A stretch of 64,000 bases of DNA from Streptomyces eurocidicus (GCF_002891295.1 NZ_LGUI01000002.1:124001-188000); one strand, 5' to 3'. Positions 31,810-40,810 are shown, numbered from the stretch's first letter. Notes: generated by a model not told the origin, from the letters alone. Translations and numbers: made by a program.

Positions 31810-33370
31810 CGAGACGGACCTCGACGCGGTCCTCGGCGGCGGCGTCTTCGACGACATCGTGGTCGGCGCGGGATCGGCGGGCGCCGTGCTCGCCGCCCGG
31901 CTCTCGGCGGACCCCGCACGGCGGGTCCTGCTGATCGAGGCCGGGCCCGACTACCCGGACCGGTCCCGGCTGCCGGAGGACCTGCGCAACGGGCGCACCC
32001 CCTCGATGGTGGCGCACGACTGGTCGCTCGTCGGTGTCCGCGACGACGGTGCGGAGCTTCCGCTTCCGCGCGGCAAGGTCGTCGGCGGCTGCTCGGCGAT
32101 CAACACCTGCCTCGCGCTGCGCCCGGCTCCGGGCGACTTCGGCCGCTGGGCGGCGACGGGGGTGCCCGGCTGGTCGTGGACGGACGTGCTGCCGTACTTC
32201 AACCGCCTCGAAGCGGACGCGGACTTCGGCGGTCCGCGGCACGGCCCGGACGGCCCGCTGCCGGTGCGGCGGCCGTCCCGGGCCGAGTGGACGCCCCTGT
32301 CGGCGGCGTTGGTGGAAACGGCCACGAGGGCGGGCCACCCGTTCACGGCCGACCACAACGCGCCGGACGCGACCGGGGTGGGGCCGCTGCCGCTGAACCT
32401 GGCCGACGGTGGCCTGCGGGTCTCCACGGCGGTCGCCTATCTGGACCCGGCGCGTACCCGGCCGAATCTGACGGTCCTCGCGGGGGCCCTGGTGGACCGG
32501 GTGCTGTTCGAGGGGACCAGGGCGAGCGGTGTCGCGGTCCGTACGGGCGGGCGCGCCGTCGAGGTGCGCGGCGCCCGGGTCACCCTGTGCGCCGGCGCGT
32601 ACGGGACCTCCGCGATCCTGCACCGCTCCGGGGTCGGCCCGGCCGCGCTGCTGGGGTCGCTCGGCGTGGACGTGGTCGCGGACCTGCCCGGGGTCGGCGC
32701 GGCGCTCTCCGACCACTCCCAGGTCGCGATCGGCGTCGTCCCCCGGCCGGGCCTGTGCGATCCGCGCGACCCGTGCGCCCAGGTCGTCCTGCGGTACACG
32801 GCGCCCGGCTCGGACATGGCCGACGACATGCAGCTGTACGTGCTCAACCACGTGGAACTCGACGTCTACGCCCCGCACCTGGCGGACCAGGTGCCCGGCG
32901 GCCGGGCCTTCATGATGACCTCGAACCTGATGGCGCCGGCCGGCCGGGGCACGGTCGCGGCGGTGTCGCGCGACCCGGCCGTACCGCCGCGGATCGCCAT
33001 CGACTACGGCCGGGACGCGGAGGACCTGCGGCGGCAGCGGGAGGGCGTCCGCCTCTGCTGGGAGCTGCTGCACCAGCCCGAGTTCACCTCCCTGACCAAG
33101 GAGATCATCGACATGGACGGGGAGACGATGCGGTCGGAGGCGGCGCTGGGCGCCTTCGTACGGCGGGCCGCGCGGACGGCGCATCACCCGATGGGGTCGG
33201 CGCGGATGGGGACCGAGGGCGACGTGGGGGCCGTGGTGGACGAGTGGTGCCGGGTGCGGGGGGTGGAGGGGCTTCGGGTGGCCGACGCGTCCGTGATTCC
33301 CGTGCCGCTGCGGGTGAACACGAATCTCGCCTCGATCATGATCGGGGAGCGGGTCGCTTCCTGGGGCTGA
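31790..33370 (+). CDS. pumI: PumI-like GMC-family FAD oxidoreductase
   Basis: About 526 residues of the glucose-methanol-choline oxidoreductase family. The dinucleotide fold FDDIVVGAGSAGAVLAARLS lies near residue 20 and RVLLIEAGPDYPDRS follows. The second signature is around LPRGKVVGGCSAINT. The C-terminal catalytic block is HHPMGSARMG followed by LRVADASVIP and NTNLASIMIGERVA. PumI is the enzyme that oxidises the 5'-hydroxyl of pseudouridine to the aldehyde for PumG. GTG 31790 is 7 bp after GGAGG; an in-frame GTG at 31742 would translate the 9-bp repeat as PKRPKRPK. It overlaps pumH by 20 bp. Confidence 0.88.
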   Translation: MHREPDDETDLDAVLGGGVFDDIVVGAGSAGAVLAARLSADPARRVLLIEAGPDYPDRSRLPEDLRNGRTPSMVAHDWSLVGVRDDGAELPLPRGKVVGGCSAINTCLALRPAPGDFGRWAATGVPGWSWTDVLPYFNRLEADADFGGPRHGPDGPLPVRRPSRAEWTPLSAALVETATRAGHPFTADHNAPDATGVGPLPLNLADGGLRVSTAVAYLDPARTRPNLTVLAGALVDRVLFEGTRASGVAVRTGGRAVEVRGARVTLCAGAYGTSAILHRSGVGPAALLGSLGVDVVADLPGVGAALSDHSQVAIGVVPRPGLCDPRDPCAQVVLRYTAPGSDMADDMQLYVLNHVELDVYAPHLADQVPGGRAFMMTSNLMAPAGRGTVAAVSRDPAVPPRIAIDYGRDAEDLRRQREGVRLCWELLHQPEFTSLTKEIIDMDGETMRSEAALGAFVRRAARTAHHPMGSARMGTEGDVGAVVDEWCRVRGVEGLRVADASVIPVPLRVNTNLASIMIGERVASWG

Positions 33371-33445
33371 GCCCCCGACCCGCCCGGAAAGCGGCTCCGC
33401 CGCTCGCCCTCGAAACGCCGCACCGGCTGAATTCTGGAGGCACGG

Positions 33446-34459
33446 ATGGCCGAAACGCTCGTACTCAAACACCGACCCGAGGACTTCCGCGTACGCGAGA
33501 ATCTCGTCGTCGCGCTGACCGACGAGACCGTGGCCGATCAGCGTTACGTCCTGCTGCACAAGCGCGGATACACCACGATGGAAGCGATCCGGCTGCTCGC
33601 GGACCGGCTCGGGGTGTCCAGCCGGGACGTCGGCTATGCCGGGCTCAAGGACGAGGACGGGGTGACGGAGCAACTGTTGTCCGTACCGCTGACCGCCCTG
33701 CCCGGTGCCGGGCTTCCGGCCTTCACGGAACCGGCCGGTTCCGAGCGGCTGTTGCGGTTGAGCCATTACGGCTACGGACGCGAGCCCCTCGCCGTCGGCA
33801 AACTGAACGGCAACGGCTTCCGGATCGTGCTCCGCAATCTCGACGGCCGCACCGCCGAAAAGCTCGTCACCCGGCGCCGGACGAATCTCCTGTTCGTCAA
33901 TTACTACGACACCCAGCGCTTCGGCGTGCCCGGCGGCCCCAAGCGCACCCATCTCGTCGGAGCCGCGGTGCTGGCCGGGGAATGGGCGCGGGCCCGGGCG
34001 GAACTGGCCGGGCTCGGTGCTCCGGAAAGCGGGCCGGCCGCCTGCTGGACCGGCCCGGACGAGGAATTCTTCCGCAAGCTCGACCCCCGCACGGTGGCCT
34101 TCTACCTGGCCGCGCACTCCTCGTTCGCCTGGAACGCGCGAATAGTCGAGTTGATCCGCTCCGAGGACGCCCAGGACGTTTCCGTGGACGGTCTGCCGTA
34201 CCGGTTCCCGGCCACGGGCCCCGGTGTCGCCGCCCTGCTCGCGGACCGGCACGAACTGCCGTACACCCGTTATTCGTACGAGGACGGGCCCGTCGAGCAC
34301 CCGGTCATGCGGCCGACGGTGGTGCAGACCCTGGTGACCGTCGGCGACCACGGCGCGGACGACGTGTTCCCCGGCCGTCAGGCCGTCGAAGTGAGTTTCC
34401 AGCTGCCCGCCGGCTGCTACGCCACCACTGCGCTGCGGCAGCTGATCGCCCAGCGCTGA
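33446..34459 (+). CDS. pumJ: PumJ, TruD-like pseudouridine synthase
   Basis: A 337-residue TruD-family protein. The N-terminal substrate motif is PEDFRVREN (EDF at residues 12-14). The catalytic motif is GYAGLKDEDGVTEQ with Asp69 as the nucleophile. NGNGFRIVLRNL, FVNYYDTQRFG and the C-terminal PGRQAVEVSFQLPAGCYATTALRQL are family blocks. TruD normally modifies tRNA-Glu U13. Its presence inside an antibiotic cluster is the diagnostic feature of pseudouridimycin-type C-nucleoside pathways, where PumJ supplies pseudouridine. GGAGG lies 6 bp before the ATG. Actinomycetes generally lack TruD, which strengthens the case. Confidence 0.9.
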   Translation: MAETLVLKHRPEDFRVRENLVVALTDETVADQRYVLLHKRGYTTMEAIRLLADRLGVSSRDVGYAGLKDEDGVTEQLLSVPLTALPGAGLPAFTEPAGSERLLRLSHYGYGREPLAVGKLNGNGFRIVLRNLDGRTAEKLVTRRRTNLLFVNYYDTQRFGVPGGPKRTHLVGAAVLAGEWARARAELAGLGAPESGPAACWTGPDEEFFRKLDPRTVAFYLAAHSSFAWNARIVELIRSEDAQDVSVDGLPYRFPATGPGVAALLADRHELPYTRYSYEDGPVEHPVMRPTVVQTLVTVGDHGADDVFPGRQAVEVSFQLPAGCYATTALRQLIAQR

Positions 34460-34472
34460 GGAAAGGTCGCAC

Positions 34473-35663
34473 ATGGCGTTGCTGTTGCTCAATCGAAGGC
34501 CCATTCTCGCCGAGGTACCGGACTGGCTGTCCGGCGAATCCGTGGTCGTCGTGACCGCGAAATCGGCCGCGCCCGCGTCGGCTTACGAGCGGTTCCGCCG
34601 GGTCGAGGTCGTGGACGACTACGAGTCGGGCGAGGTGGACCGTCTTGTCGACGCGATGTGCGCCGAACACGATGTCGATCGGGTGCTCACCACGGCGGAG
34701 ATCGACGTGGTCCGGGCGGCGCGGGCGCGGGAACGGCACGGGATCCCCGGGCAGTCGACCGCCGCCGCCCTGGCCTACCGGGACAAATACCGGATGAAAC
34801 TGCTCGCCTCGCGGCAGGGCATTCCCGTGGCACCGATGGCCCTGGTCCGCGACAAGGACGAGATCTCGTCCTTCGCCGGGCGGCACGGTCTGCCCGTCGT
34901 GGTGAAACCGGCCGACGGCGCGGGGTCGGTCGGGGTGACCGTACTGACCGACCGGCGGGCCCTGGCGGAATTCTCTCCCCCGGCCGGCCGGACCCTGCTG
35001 GTGGAGCGGTTCGTCGACGGAATCGTCTGCCATGTGGACGGGCTGATGGCCGGCGGCGCACTGCTGCACGCCCTGCCGTCGCGTTATCTGGAATCCAATC
35101 TGGACACCGCGACGCGCGCCGTGCCCAGCATCAGCGGCATGCTCTCACCGGACGACGGACTCGCGAAAAGGCTGATCGGTGCGGCGGAGGCCACGGTGGC
35201 CGCGCTGCCACCGGTGGCCGAAGTGACCGCTTTCCACGCCGAGTTCTTCCTGACGCCGCTGGACGAACTCGTGCTGTGCGAGATCGCCTGCAGACCCGGC
35301 GGGTGCGGAATCGCCGAGGCGTTCGAGCTCACGACGGGCATCAACCTCTTCGCCGCGCACCTCCGGGGCCAGGCGGGGCTGATCACCTCCGTCACCGCCG
35401 ACAGCGAGCGGCCGCGCCACGGCTGGGGCTGGTTCCCGCCGCGCGCCGGGACACTGGAGCGGATGCCGGACTCCTGCCCCCTCCCCGGAACGGTCCGTTA
35501 CACGCCGTTCGGCGAGCGCGGAACCCGCTACGAGGGGCCCGGCTCCAGCACCGACCGCATCGCCGAGCTGGTCTTCCGGGTGGACGGCGGCCGCGCGGTG
35601 GAGGACGTGCTGCGCGAGGTCGACGACTGGTGGGCCGGGGAGATCCGATGGCAGTCCCGGTGA
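34473..35663 (+). CDS. pumK: PumK-like ATP-grasp carboxylate-amine ligase
   Basis: A 396-residue ATP-grasp enzyme. The first lobe includes RVLTTAEIDVVRAARARERHGIPGQ and AALAYRDKYRMKLLASRQGIPVAP. The ATP-binding loops are PVVVKPADGAGSVGVTVL and LLVERFVDGI. The metal-binding end is FHAEFFLTPLDELVLCEIACRPGG. In the pseudouridimycin pathway PumK is assigned to coupling guanidinoacetate to glutamine. The stop overlaps the ATG of pumL by 16 bp. GAGGAAAGG precedes the ATG. Which of PumK and PumM performs which coupling is from the known pathway, not visible here. Confidence 0.87.
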   Translation: MALLLLNRRPILAEVPDWLSGESVVVVTAKSAAPASAYERFRRVEVVDDYESGEVDRLVDAMCAEHDVDRVLTTAEIDVVRAARARERHGIPGQSTAAALAYRDKYRMKLLASRQGIPVAPMALVRDKDEISSFAGRHGLPVVVKPADGAGSVGVTVLTDRRALAEFSPPAGRTLLVERFVDGIVCHVDGLMAGGALLHALPSRYLESNLDTATRAVPSISGMLSPDDGLAKRLIGAAEATVAALPPVAEVTAFHAEFFLTPLDELVLCEIACRPGGCGIAEAFELTTGINLFAAHLRGQAGLITSVTADSERPRHGWGWFPPRAGTLERMPDSCPLPGTVRYTPFGERGTRYEGPGSSTDRIAELVFRVDGGRAVEDVLREVDDWWAGEIRWQSR

Positions 35664-36919
35664 CCGGACGACCGGCGGTGCGGACCGGCGGGTTTATGAC
35701 GGCGATGGTCGTCGACGCGCTGGGCAGCGGCGTCTGGATCACGTTCTCCCTGCTGTACTTCACCTACGGCCGGGGCATGGCCCTGACCACCGCCGGGGCC
35801 GCGCTCAGCACGGGCTCGCTGGCCGCGCTGGCGGTCGGCGGGCTGGCCGTGGGGGTGCTCACCGACCGGATGGGCCCCTTCCGGGCGGCGACCCTCAGCT
35901 GCGCGATCCGGACGGTGGCCTTCCCCTGCTATCTGGCCGCCGACGGCCCGGCCGCCGTCGCCGTGATCGCCTTCGCGGTGAGCTTCGGCGACCGCCTCTA
36001 CTGGGCCGCGCACGGTGGGCTGGTCGACAGCGTCACCTCGGCGGACCAGGAGCAACGAGGACTGTTCGCCCTGCTGAACAGCCTGCGCAACGTCGGCCTC
36101 GGGGTGGGCGCGCTGGCCGTGGCGCTGGGCGCCTCGCTGGAAGAGCACGGCGGGGGGCTGCTCTGGAACTCCATCCCGTTGGCCAACGCCGCCAGTTTCG
36201 CCGTCGCCGGGATCCTCTTCCGGTACGCCGGGCGAGGCGTCCCCGCCGGGCGCGGCGAGGCCGGGACCGGGCCCCCGGCCTCGTACCGGCGTGTCTTCGC
36301 CGACCGCCGGTTCCTGGCCTTCACCGGCGCGACCCTCGCCATCACGCTGTCCAGCGTCGCCTTCGACTCGATCCTGCCGGTCTACCTGCGCTCACTGGGC
36401 ATGCCGCTGTGGATGCCGCCGGTGGCCTACGTGCTCTCGTGCGTGGCCATCCCCGCGTTCCAGCCGCTGGCGTTGCGGCTGGGGCGGGAGCGGCCGGCGA
36501 TGCGGCTGATGGCGCTGGCGGCCGTACTGATCGCGGCGGCGCTCGCCGGGCTGGTCGTCCTCGGCCGGCTGAGCGCGGCGGGCGCCACGGCCGCGGTGGC
36601 CGTCCTCGTACTGCTCTTCAGCCTCGGCGAGGCGGTCTTCGGCGCGGTGGCCATGACCCTCGTGCTGTCCTTCGCGTCGGCGGCGGACTCCGGCCGGTAC
36701 AGCGCCTTCTACCAGCTCGCGTGGGGGCTGTCGGGGGCGCTCGGGCCCGGGCTGCACACGCTGCTGTTCTCGGTGTCCGGCGGCACACCGTGGCTCGTCA
36801 TGGCGTGCGCCCTGCTCATGGCCGCCGCCGTCTACACCGCGCTCGCCAGGGCGCCGCACACGGAAAAGGCCCCGGGCGTGCGCAGCGGCACCCCCGTCGG
36901 CCGGAAAGGACGACGATGA
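35648..36919 (+). CDS. pumL: PumL-like MFS transporter
   Basis: A 423-residue membrane protein with about twelve predicted transmembrane helices, for example GVWITFSLLYFTYG, LAALAVGGLAVGVLTDRMGPFRA (the GxLaDRxGRR-like loop 2-3 motif as GVLTDRMGPFR), and ALAAVLIAAALAGLVVL. It is the cluster's exporter candidate, probably for the antibiotic or an intermediate, and may confer self-protection. ATG 35648 lies 6 bp after GGGGAG within the end of pumK. Its TGA overlaps the pumM ATG (ATGA 36916-36919). Confidence 0.87.
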   Translation: MAVPVTGRPAVRTGGFMTAMVVDALGSGVWITFSLLYFTYGRGMALTTAGAALSTGSLAALAVGGLAVGVLTDRMGPFRAATLSCAIRTVAFPCYLAADGPAAVAVIAFAVSFGDRLYWAAHGGLVDSVTSADQEQRGLFALLNSLRNVGLGVGALAVALGASLEEHGGGLLWNSIPLANAASFAVAGILFRYAGRGVPAGRGEAGTGPPASYRRVFADRRFLAFTGATLAITLSSVAFDSILPVYLRSLGMPLWMPPVAYVLSCVAIPAFQPLALRLGRERPAMRLMALAAVLIAAALAGLVVLGRLSAAGATAAVAVLVLLFSLGEAVFGAVAMTLVLSFASAADSGRYSAFYQLAWGLSGALGPGLHTLLFSVSGGTPWLVMACALLMAAAVYTALARAPHTEKAPGVRSGTPVGRKGRR

Positions 36920-38301
36920 GCCGGTCGGTGAACGGCCCGCGGGCCGGAGCGGGCGGAGGAACGGCCACCGGTACGGGTGCCCGGGCGGGCGGGGCGACAG
37001 CCGCCGCTGCCGGGGCGGAGAGGAGGACGGTCCTCGGCGCGGGTGCCGGAGGGGGCGAGGAGATCACCGGGGCCGTCACCCGCGTGCTGCGGGACTTCTG
37101 GTCCGGGCGCGGCGCGGTGCTGCTGCTCGACGACTTCGACCACCGGGCCACCTCGCTGGTGGACGAGCTGCGGGCGTGCGGCGCCCGGGTCGGCGCCGTC
37201 ATCGCCCGCACCGGGCCGGCCGCCGGGGCTCCGGAGGTCGAGCGGAGCCTGCACTGCTCCGACGCCGGACTCGACTTCACCCGGCCCGAATTCGAGGCGT
37301 GGTTGCGGGATCCCTCGGACGACGTACGGACCTGGCTCGACGGCCTGGACCCGGCGCGGGAGTGGCTGGCGCTCGGCACACCGCGCACGGGAATCGACAC
37401 GTTCTGCGGGCGCCCGGTGCACGGCTGGCGGCGGCCGGAGTGGGCCGCCGTCGAGGACAAGACCACCATCGACGCGCTGTGGGCGGCGGCCGGGGTGCCC
37501 TCGCCGCCGCACGTCGTCGTCACCGTGGACGAGCCGCCGGCCGGCCCGGCCGGGCTCGACGCCGTGACCGGGCCGGACGGGGTCGTGGTCGCCGCCGATT
37601 CGACGCGCGGCCACGTCGGGGACTCGTCCGGCCTGCGCTGGGTCCTCGAACCGGCCGGAGTCCCGCACGCCGTACGAGAGTTCGCGGGCCGGGCGGACCG
37701 GGTGCGGATCGCCCGCTTCGCCGACGGCGTGCCGTGCAGCGTGCTCGGCATGGCGCTGCCGGACGGCGTGGCCGTGTTCTCGCCCATCGAGATCGTCACC
37801 CTCGGCGATCCGGCGACCGGCCGGCTGCTGTTCTGCGGCTCGTCCACCCACTGGCGACCGGGCGACGTGGCGGAGCGCGACATCCGCGGCGCGGCGCGGC
37901 GGGCGGGCACGGAGCTCGTCCGGACCACCGGCTACCGGGGCATCTTCAGCGTCGACGGCCTGCTCACGCCGGACGGGTTCACCGCCACCGAACTCAACCC
38001 CCGGCACGCCTCCGGCCTCGGCCTGCGGGCCGCGCTCCCGGACTTCCCGGTCTACCTGTACAACCGCGCGGTCCAGGAGGGCCTGCCCGGGCTCGGCGGG
38101 ATCACGGCCGCCGCCCTGGAAGGGCTCGTACGCCGGCTGGTCGCCGCCGCGCCCTCGGCCTCACTGACGGTGGGCCCGACGCTCGTCGAGGCGGTGCCCC
38201 CGGCACCGGACCACCGGGCGGGCCCGGCCTGCGCGGACCTGGCGGCCCGGCTGGGCGAGCCGGGGCTGCGCGCCTTCCCGCTGGCGGCGGCCTCCGACTG
38301 A
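36916..38301 (+). CDS. pumM: PumM-like ATP-grasp ligase
   Basis: A 461-residue protein. The first 45 residues are low-complexity Gly/Ala/Thr and may be untranslated or flexible. The rest matches ATP-grasp ligases weakly: EDKTTIDALWAAAGVPSPPHVVV (start of the grasp lobe), VVVAADSTRGHVGDSSGLRWVLE, VRIARFADGVPCSVLGMAL and GIFSVDGLLTPDGFTATELNPRHASGLG, with the metal-binding E..N near the end. In pseudouridimycin assembly PumM joins the guanidinoacetyl-glutamine unit to 5'-aminopseudouridine. AAAGGA precedes the ATG, which is coupled to the pumL stop. Confidence 0.84.
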   Translation: MSRSVNGPRAGAGGGTATGTGARAGGATAAAAGAERRTVLGAGAGGGEEITGAVTRVLRDFWSGRGAVLLLDDFDHRATSLVDELRACGARVGAVIARTGPAAGAPEVERSLHCSDAGLDFTRPEFEAWLRDPSDDVRTWLDGLDPAREWLALGTPRTGIDTFCGRPVHGWRRPEWAAVEDKTTIDALWAAAGVPSPPHVVVTVDEPPAGPAGLDAVTGPDGVVVAADSTRGHVGDSSGLRWVLEPAGVPHAVREFAGRADRVRIARFADGVPCSVLGMALPDGVAVFSPIEIVTLGDPATGRLLFCGSSTHWRPGDVAERDIRGAARRAGTELVRTTGYRGIFSVDGLLTPDGFTATELNPRHASGLGLRAALPDFPVYLYNRAVQEGLPGLGGITAAALEGLVRRLVAAAPSASLTVGPTLVEAVPPAPDHRAGPACADLAARLGEPGLRAFPLAAASD

Positions 38302-38368
38302 GCCCGGGGCCCGCGCCGCCGACAGACCTTTCCCGAAGCACGCGATGAGGAAAGAAAGGTGCACGATC

Positions 38369-39505
38369 ATGAACCAGCCTGCCGTCCGGGTCAATTCCTG
38401 GAACGAATGGGACCCGCTGCGCGAGATCGTCGTCGGCGTCGCCGACAACGCCTGCTTCGAGCCGAGCGAGCCCGGCTACCGCCCCGCCCTGCGCGACACG
38501 GACGCGCCCTTCCCCACCGGCCCCAAGCCGGCCGAGATGATCGACCGTGCCAACGCGCAGCTGGACGGGCTGGCGGCGGTGCTGGAAGCGCAGGGCGTCA
38601 CCGTACGCCGGCCCGACGCGATCGACCTGAGGAGCGCGCTCCGGACGCCCACGTTCGAGGTGGACAACCAGTACTGCGTGGTCTGCCCGCGGGACGTGAT
38701 GATCACGCTCGGCAATGAGATAGTCGAGGCGTCCATGTCGCGCCGTGCCCGGTACTTCGAGTACCAGGCGTACCGCACGCTCGTCTACGAGTACTGGAAC
38801 GCGGACCCGAACATGGTGTGGACCGTGGCCCCCAAGCCGACGATGGCCGACTCCATGTACCGGCAGGACTTCTGGGACTGGCCGCTGGCCGAGCGGCACG
38901 CCCGGATGCACGAGTCGGAGTTCTGCGTCACGCAGGACGAGGTGGTCTTCGACGCCGCCGACATGAACCGCTTCGGCCGCGACATCGTCGTCCAGGAGTC
39001 GATGACCACCAACCGGGCCGGCATCCGCTGGCTCAAGCGGCACCTGGAGCCGCGCGGCTTCCGGGTGCACCCGGTGCACTTCCCGCTCGACTTCTTTCCG
39101 TCGCACATCGACTGCACCTTCGTGCCGCTGCGCCCCGGGCTGATCCTGACCAACCCGGAGCGGCCGCTGCGCGAGGGCGAGGAGCAGATGTTCCTGGGCA
39201 ACGACTGGGAACTGGTGGACGTGCCACAGCCGACCTCGACCAACGAGGAGATGCCGCGCTACTGCCAGTCGTCCAAGTGGCTGTCGATGAACGTCCTCAG
39301 TATCTCCCCCACGAAGGTCGTCTGCGAAGAGCGGGAGAAGCCGCTCCAGGACCTGCTCGACAAGCTCGGCTTCGAGGTCGTCCCGGTGCCGTTCCGGGAC
39401 GTCTTCGAGTACGGCGGGTCGCTGCACTGCGCCACCTGGGACGTCAACCGGGAGGGGACGGCCGAGGACTACTTCCCGGACCTCGACTACACGCCGGTCG
39501 TCTGA
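38369..39505 (+). CDS. pumN: PumN-like arginine:glycine amidinotransferase
   Basis: A 378-residue amidinotransferase of the GATM/StrB1 family. It moves the amidino group of arginine to glycine, giving guanidinoacetate and ornithine. The triad is visible as Asp in VVFDAADMNRFG, His in FFPSHIDCTFVPL and nucleophile Cys in EYGGSLHCATWDVNR. NSWNEWDPLREIVVG is the typical opening. Guanidinoacetate is the acyl cap of pseudouridimycin. ATG 38369 is preferred (GAAAGG 9 bp before); an ATG at 38345 adds eight residues. It is the last gene of the pumH-N operon. Confidence 0.9.
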   Translation: MNQPAVRVNSWNEWDPLREIVVGVADNACFEPSEPGYRPALRDTDAPFPTGPKPAEMIDRANAQLDGLAAVLEAQGVTVRRPDAIDLRSALRTPTFEVDNQYCVVCPRDVMITLGNEIVEASMSRRARYFEYQAYRTLVYEYWNADPNMVWTVAPKPTMADSMYRQDFWDWPLAERHARMHESEFCVTQDEVVFDAADMNRFGRDIVVQESMTTNRAGIRWLKRHLEPRGFRVHPVHFPLDFFPSHIDCTFVPLRPGLILTNPERPLREGEEQMFLGNDWELVDVPQPTSTNEEMPRYCQSSKWLSMNVLSISPTKVVCEEREKPLQDLLDKLGFEVVPVPFRDVFEYGGSLHCATWDVNREGTAEDYFPDLDYTPVV

Positions 39506-39540
39506 CCGGGAGTGTCCGACAGGGTCGCCCGGCGCCGAGA

Positions 39541-39560
39541 GCGTACGAGCACTCGTACGC
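39541..39560. terminator. Short palindrome between pumN and the converging gene
   Basis: 9-bp arms GCGTACGAG/CTCGTACGC with a 2-bp centre, in the 73-bp gap between convergent stops. It marks the right edge of the pseudouridimycin cluster. Confidence 0.55.
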
Positions 39561-39578
39561 CCCCGGCCGCCGCGCGCG

Positions 39579-40175
39579 TCAGTCCCCGCTACGGGCGCAC
39601 CACGCGTCGAACTCCTCGACCGTGGTGACCCCGTCGTCCAGGACCGCCCGGTAGACGTCGTAACTGGGCACCTTCGGGCCGTTCTCCGGCCGTCCGGCCA
39701 GCACCTCCTTGATCCGCAGGATCGTCTCCCGGTGCCCGTCGGTCAGCCGGGGCGGCAGCGCGTGGACGTGGGCGAGGTCGGGCTGGCGGTCGGGCTCGTC
39801 GACGAACCAGATGTCGAGGGTCCACTCCTGTCCGGCGCCGGAGCGGTACTCGACGCCCAGGTAGAGGCCGTCCGGGTACCGGGGGTCGGTGTTCCAGTGC
39901 CCGGTGTCGTCCCGGAAGCGGACCTGCCGGACCCGGTCGTGCACCGCCAGTTCGGCGCCGATCCCGGCGACGGCCTTCACGGTGGCGCCGTCGAGCTCCG
40001 GGCAGACCACGGTGATGTCGAGGTCCCGGCGCACCATCAGGCCGAGCGCCGCGCTGCCGACGCGGACGGCCTCGCCGAGGTCCGCGAGCAGCGCCGCCAG
40101 CCCGAGGTCGGCGGCGACCTCGTCGGCCTCCGCCTGGAGTGATCCCTGCCGTTTCGAGAAGTCTTCGGTAGTCAC
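39579..40175 (-). CDS. Nucleotidyltransferase-fold protein
   Basis: A 198-residue protein with a minimal nucleotidyltransferase pattern: GSAALGLMVRRDLDITVVCPEL (GS followed by DxD-type metal ligands). RSGAGQEWTLDIWFVDEP carries a third acidic strand. This fits small-molecule or aminoglycoside nucleotidyltransferase-like proteins of unknown target. GTG 40175 is chosen as the start; a longer frame to 40262 adds a Pro/Arg-rich tail and would cover the palindrome at 40264. A role in resistance to the neighbouring nucleoside antibiotic is possible but unsupported. Confidence 0.65.
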   Translation of the reverse strand: MTTEDFSKRQGSLQAEADEVAADLGLAALLADLGEAVRVGSAALGLMVRRDLDITVVCPELDGATVKAVAGIGAELAVHDRVRQVRFRDDTGHWNTDPRYPDGLYLGVEYRSGAGQEWTLDIWFVDEPDRQPDLAHVHALPPRLTDGHRETILRIKEVLAGRPENGPKVPSYDVYRAVLDDGVTTVEEFDAWCARSGD

Positions 40176-40263
40176 CGGTCCAGTATGTCCAGTCGGCCCC
40201 GGAGCTCCTGCCCGGAGGGGGGGCCGGGCCGCTGCGGTCCGGGCCCTGCGGTGTCCTGTCAAA

Positions 40264-40283
40264 CATGAGTACTCGTACTCATG
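40264..40283. promoter_or_regulatory. 20-bp palindromic operator candidate
   Basis: Arms CATGAGTAC and GTACTCATG around TC, in the divergent region between the nucleotidyltransferase gene and the 40364 operon, 80 bp before the latter's ATG. Perfect symmetry suggests a dimeric repressor (TetR-like) site. Confidence 0.55.
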
Positions 40284-40363
40284 TCCGCGAATGGATCACC
40301 GGATAGCGTTCCCGCTGTACGGAGCACGGAGCACGGAGCAAGAAGGAAGCAGGGCAAGGAAGA

Positions 40364-40810
40364 ATGGCTTCCTTCGAGACCGAGTGGGCGCTGCTCAAGC
40401 AGGACACGTCGGCCGGTGACGGGATGCGCCTCGCGGGTGCCGGGACGTCCGGGTGGGACAAGGGCGCTCCGGGCGGGGTGAAGTCCAGCAAGAACGCGTG
40501 GAACACCGCCGGGGACGGCGTCGGGCGGCTCGGCGGGAACGTCAAGCAGGCGCTGACCACCCTGGAGCAGGGCCAGAAGGGCATGGGCGCCCAGGGCGTG
40601 CTGAGCGCGGCGGCCCAGCGGGAGGTCTACCAGTCCTGGAAGCACTACCTGGACGGGATGACCGGCAGGTGCGCCGCCCTCCAGGAGCGCCTGGAGAAGG
40701 CGGGCAACCACCAGTACAAGGGTGACCAGCAGATCACCGAAGCCTTCGACGAGATGAAGAAGCAGTACAAGGACACCCCGGCCACCGGCGGCCAGAACGC
40801 GGGCCGGTGA
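40364..40810 (+). CDS. Small helical protein (WXG100-like partner of DUF1023 hydrolase)
   Basis: A 148-residue, mainly helical protein: TEWALLKQDTSAG, GVKSSKNAWNTAGDGV, ALTTLEQGQKG and REVYQSWKHYLDGMTGRCAALQERLEKAG. Size, composition and position directly before a DUF1023 hydrolase match the WXG100/ESAT-6-like or DUF-type small proteins seen with type VII-associated modules in Streptomyces. A classical WxG is not seen (GWDKG near residue 30 is the closest). The stop is 9 bp before the next ATG, indicating an operon. Confidence 0.6.
   Translation: MASFETEWALLKQDTSAGDGMRLAGAGTSGWDKGAPGGVKSSKNAWNTAGDGVGRLGGNVKQALTTLEQGQKGMGAQGVLSAAAQREVYQSWKHYLDGMTGRCAALQERLEKAGNHQYKGDQQITEAFDEMKKQYKDTPATGGQNAGR

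Noticed and set aside
33371..33445. Third copy of the dispersed palindrome upstream of pumJ
   Set aside because: Only short matches (GCTCCGC, GGCTGAATT) remain without arms that pair; too weak to call as a feature.
32176..34554. 792-codon plus-strand frame across pumI and pumJ
   Set aside because: It overlaps two genes with clear GMC and TruD motifs in other frames; its composition is Arg/Gly/Ala shadow.
36409..36915. N-terminal extension of pumM into pumL
   Set aside because: The ATGA junction at 36916 with AAAGGA upstream fits an operon; the extension would overlap most of the MFS C-terminus.
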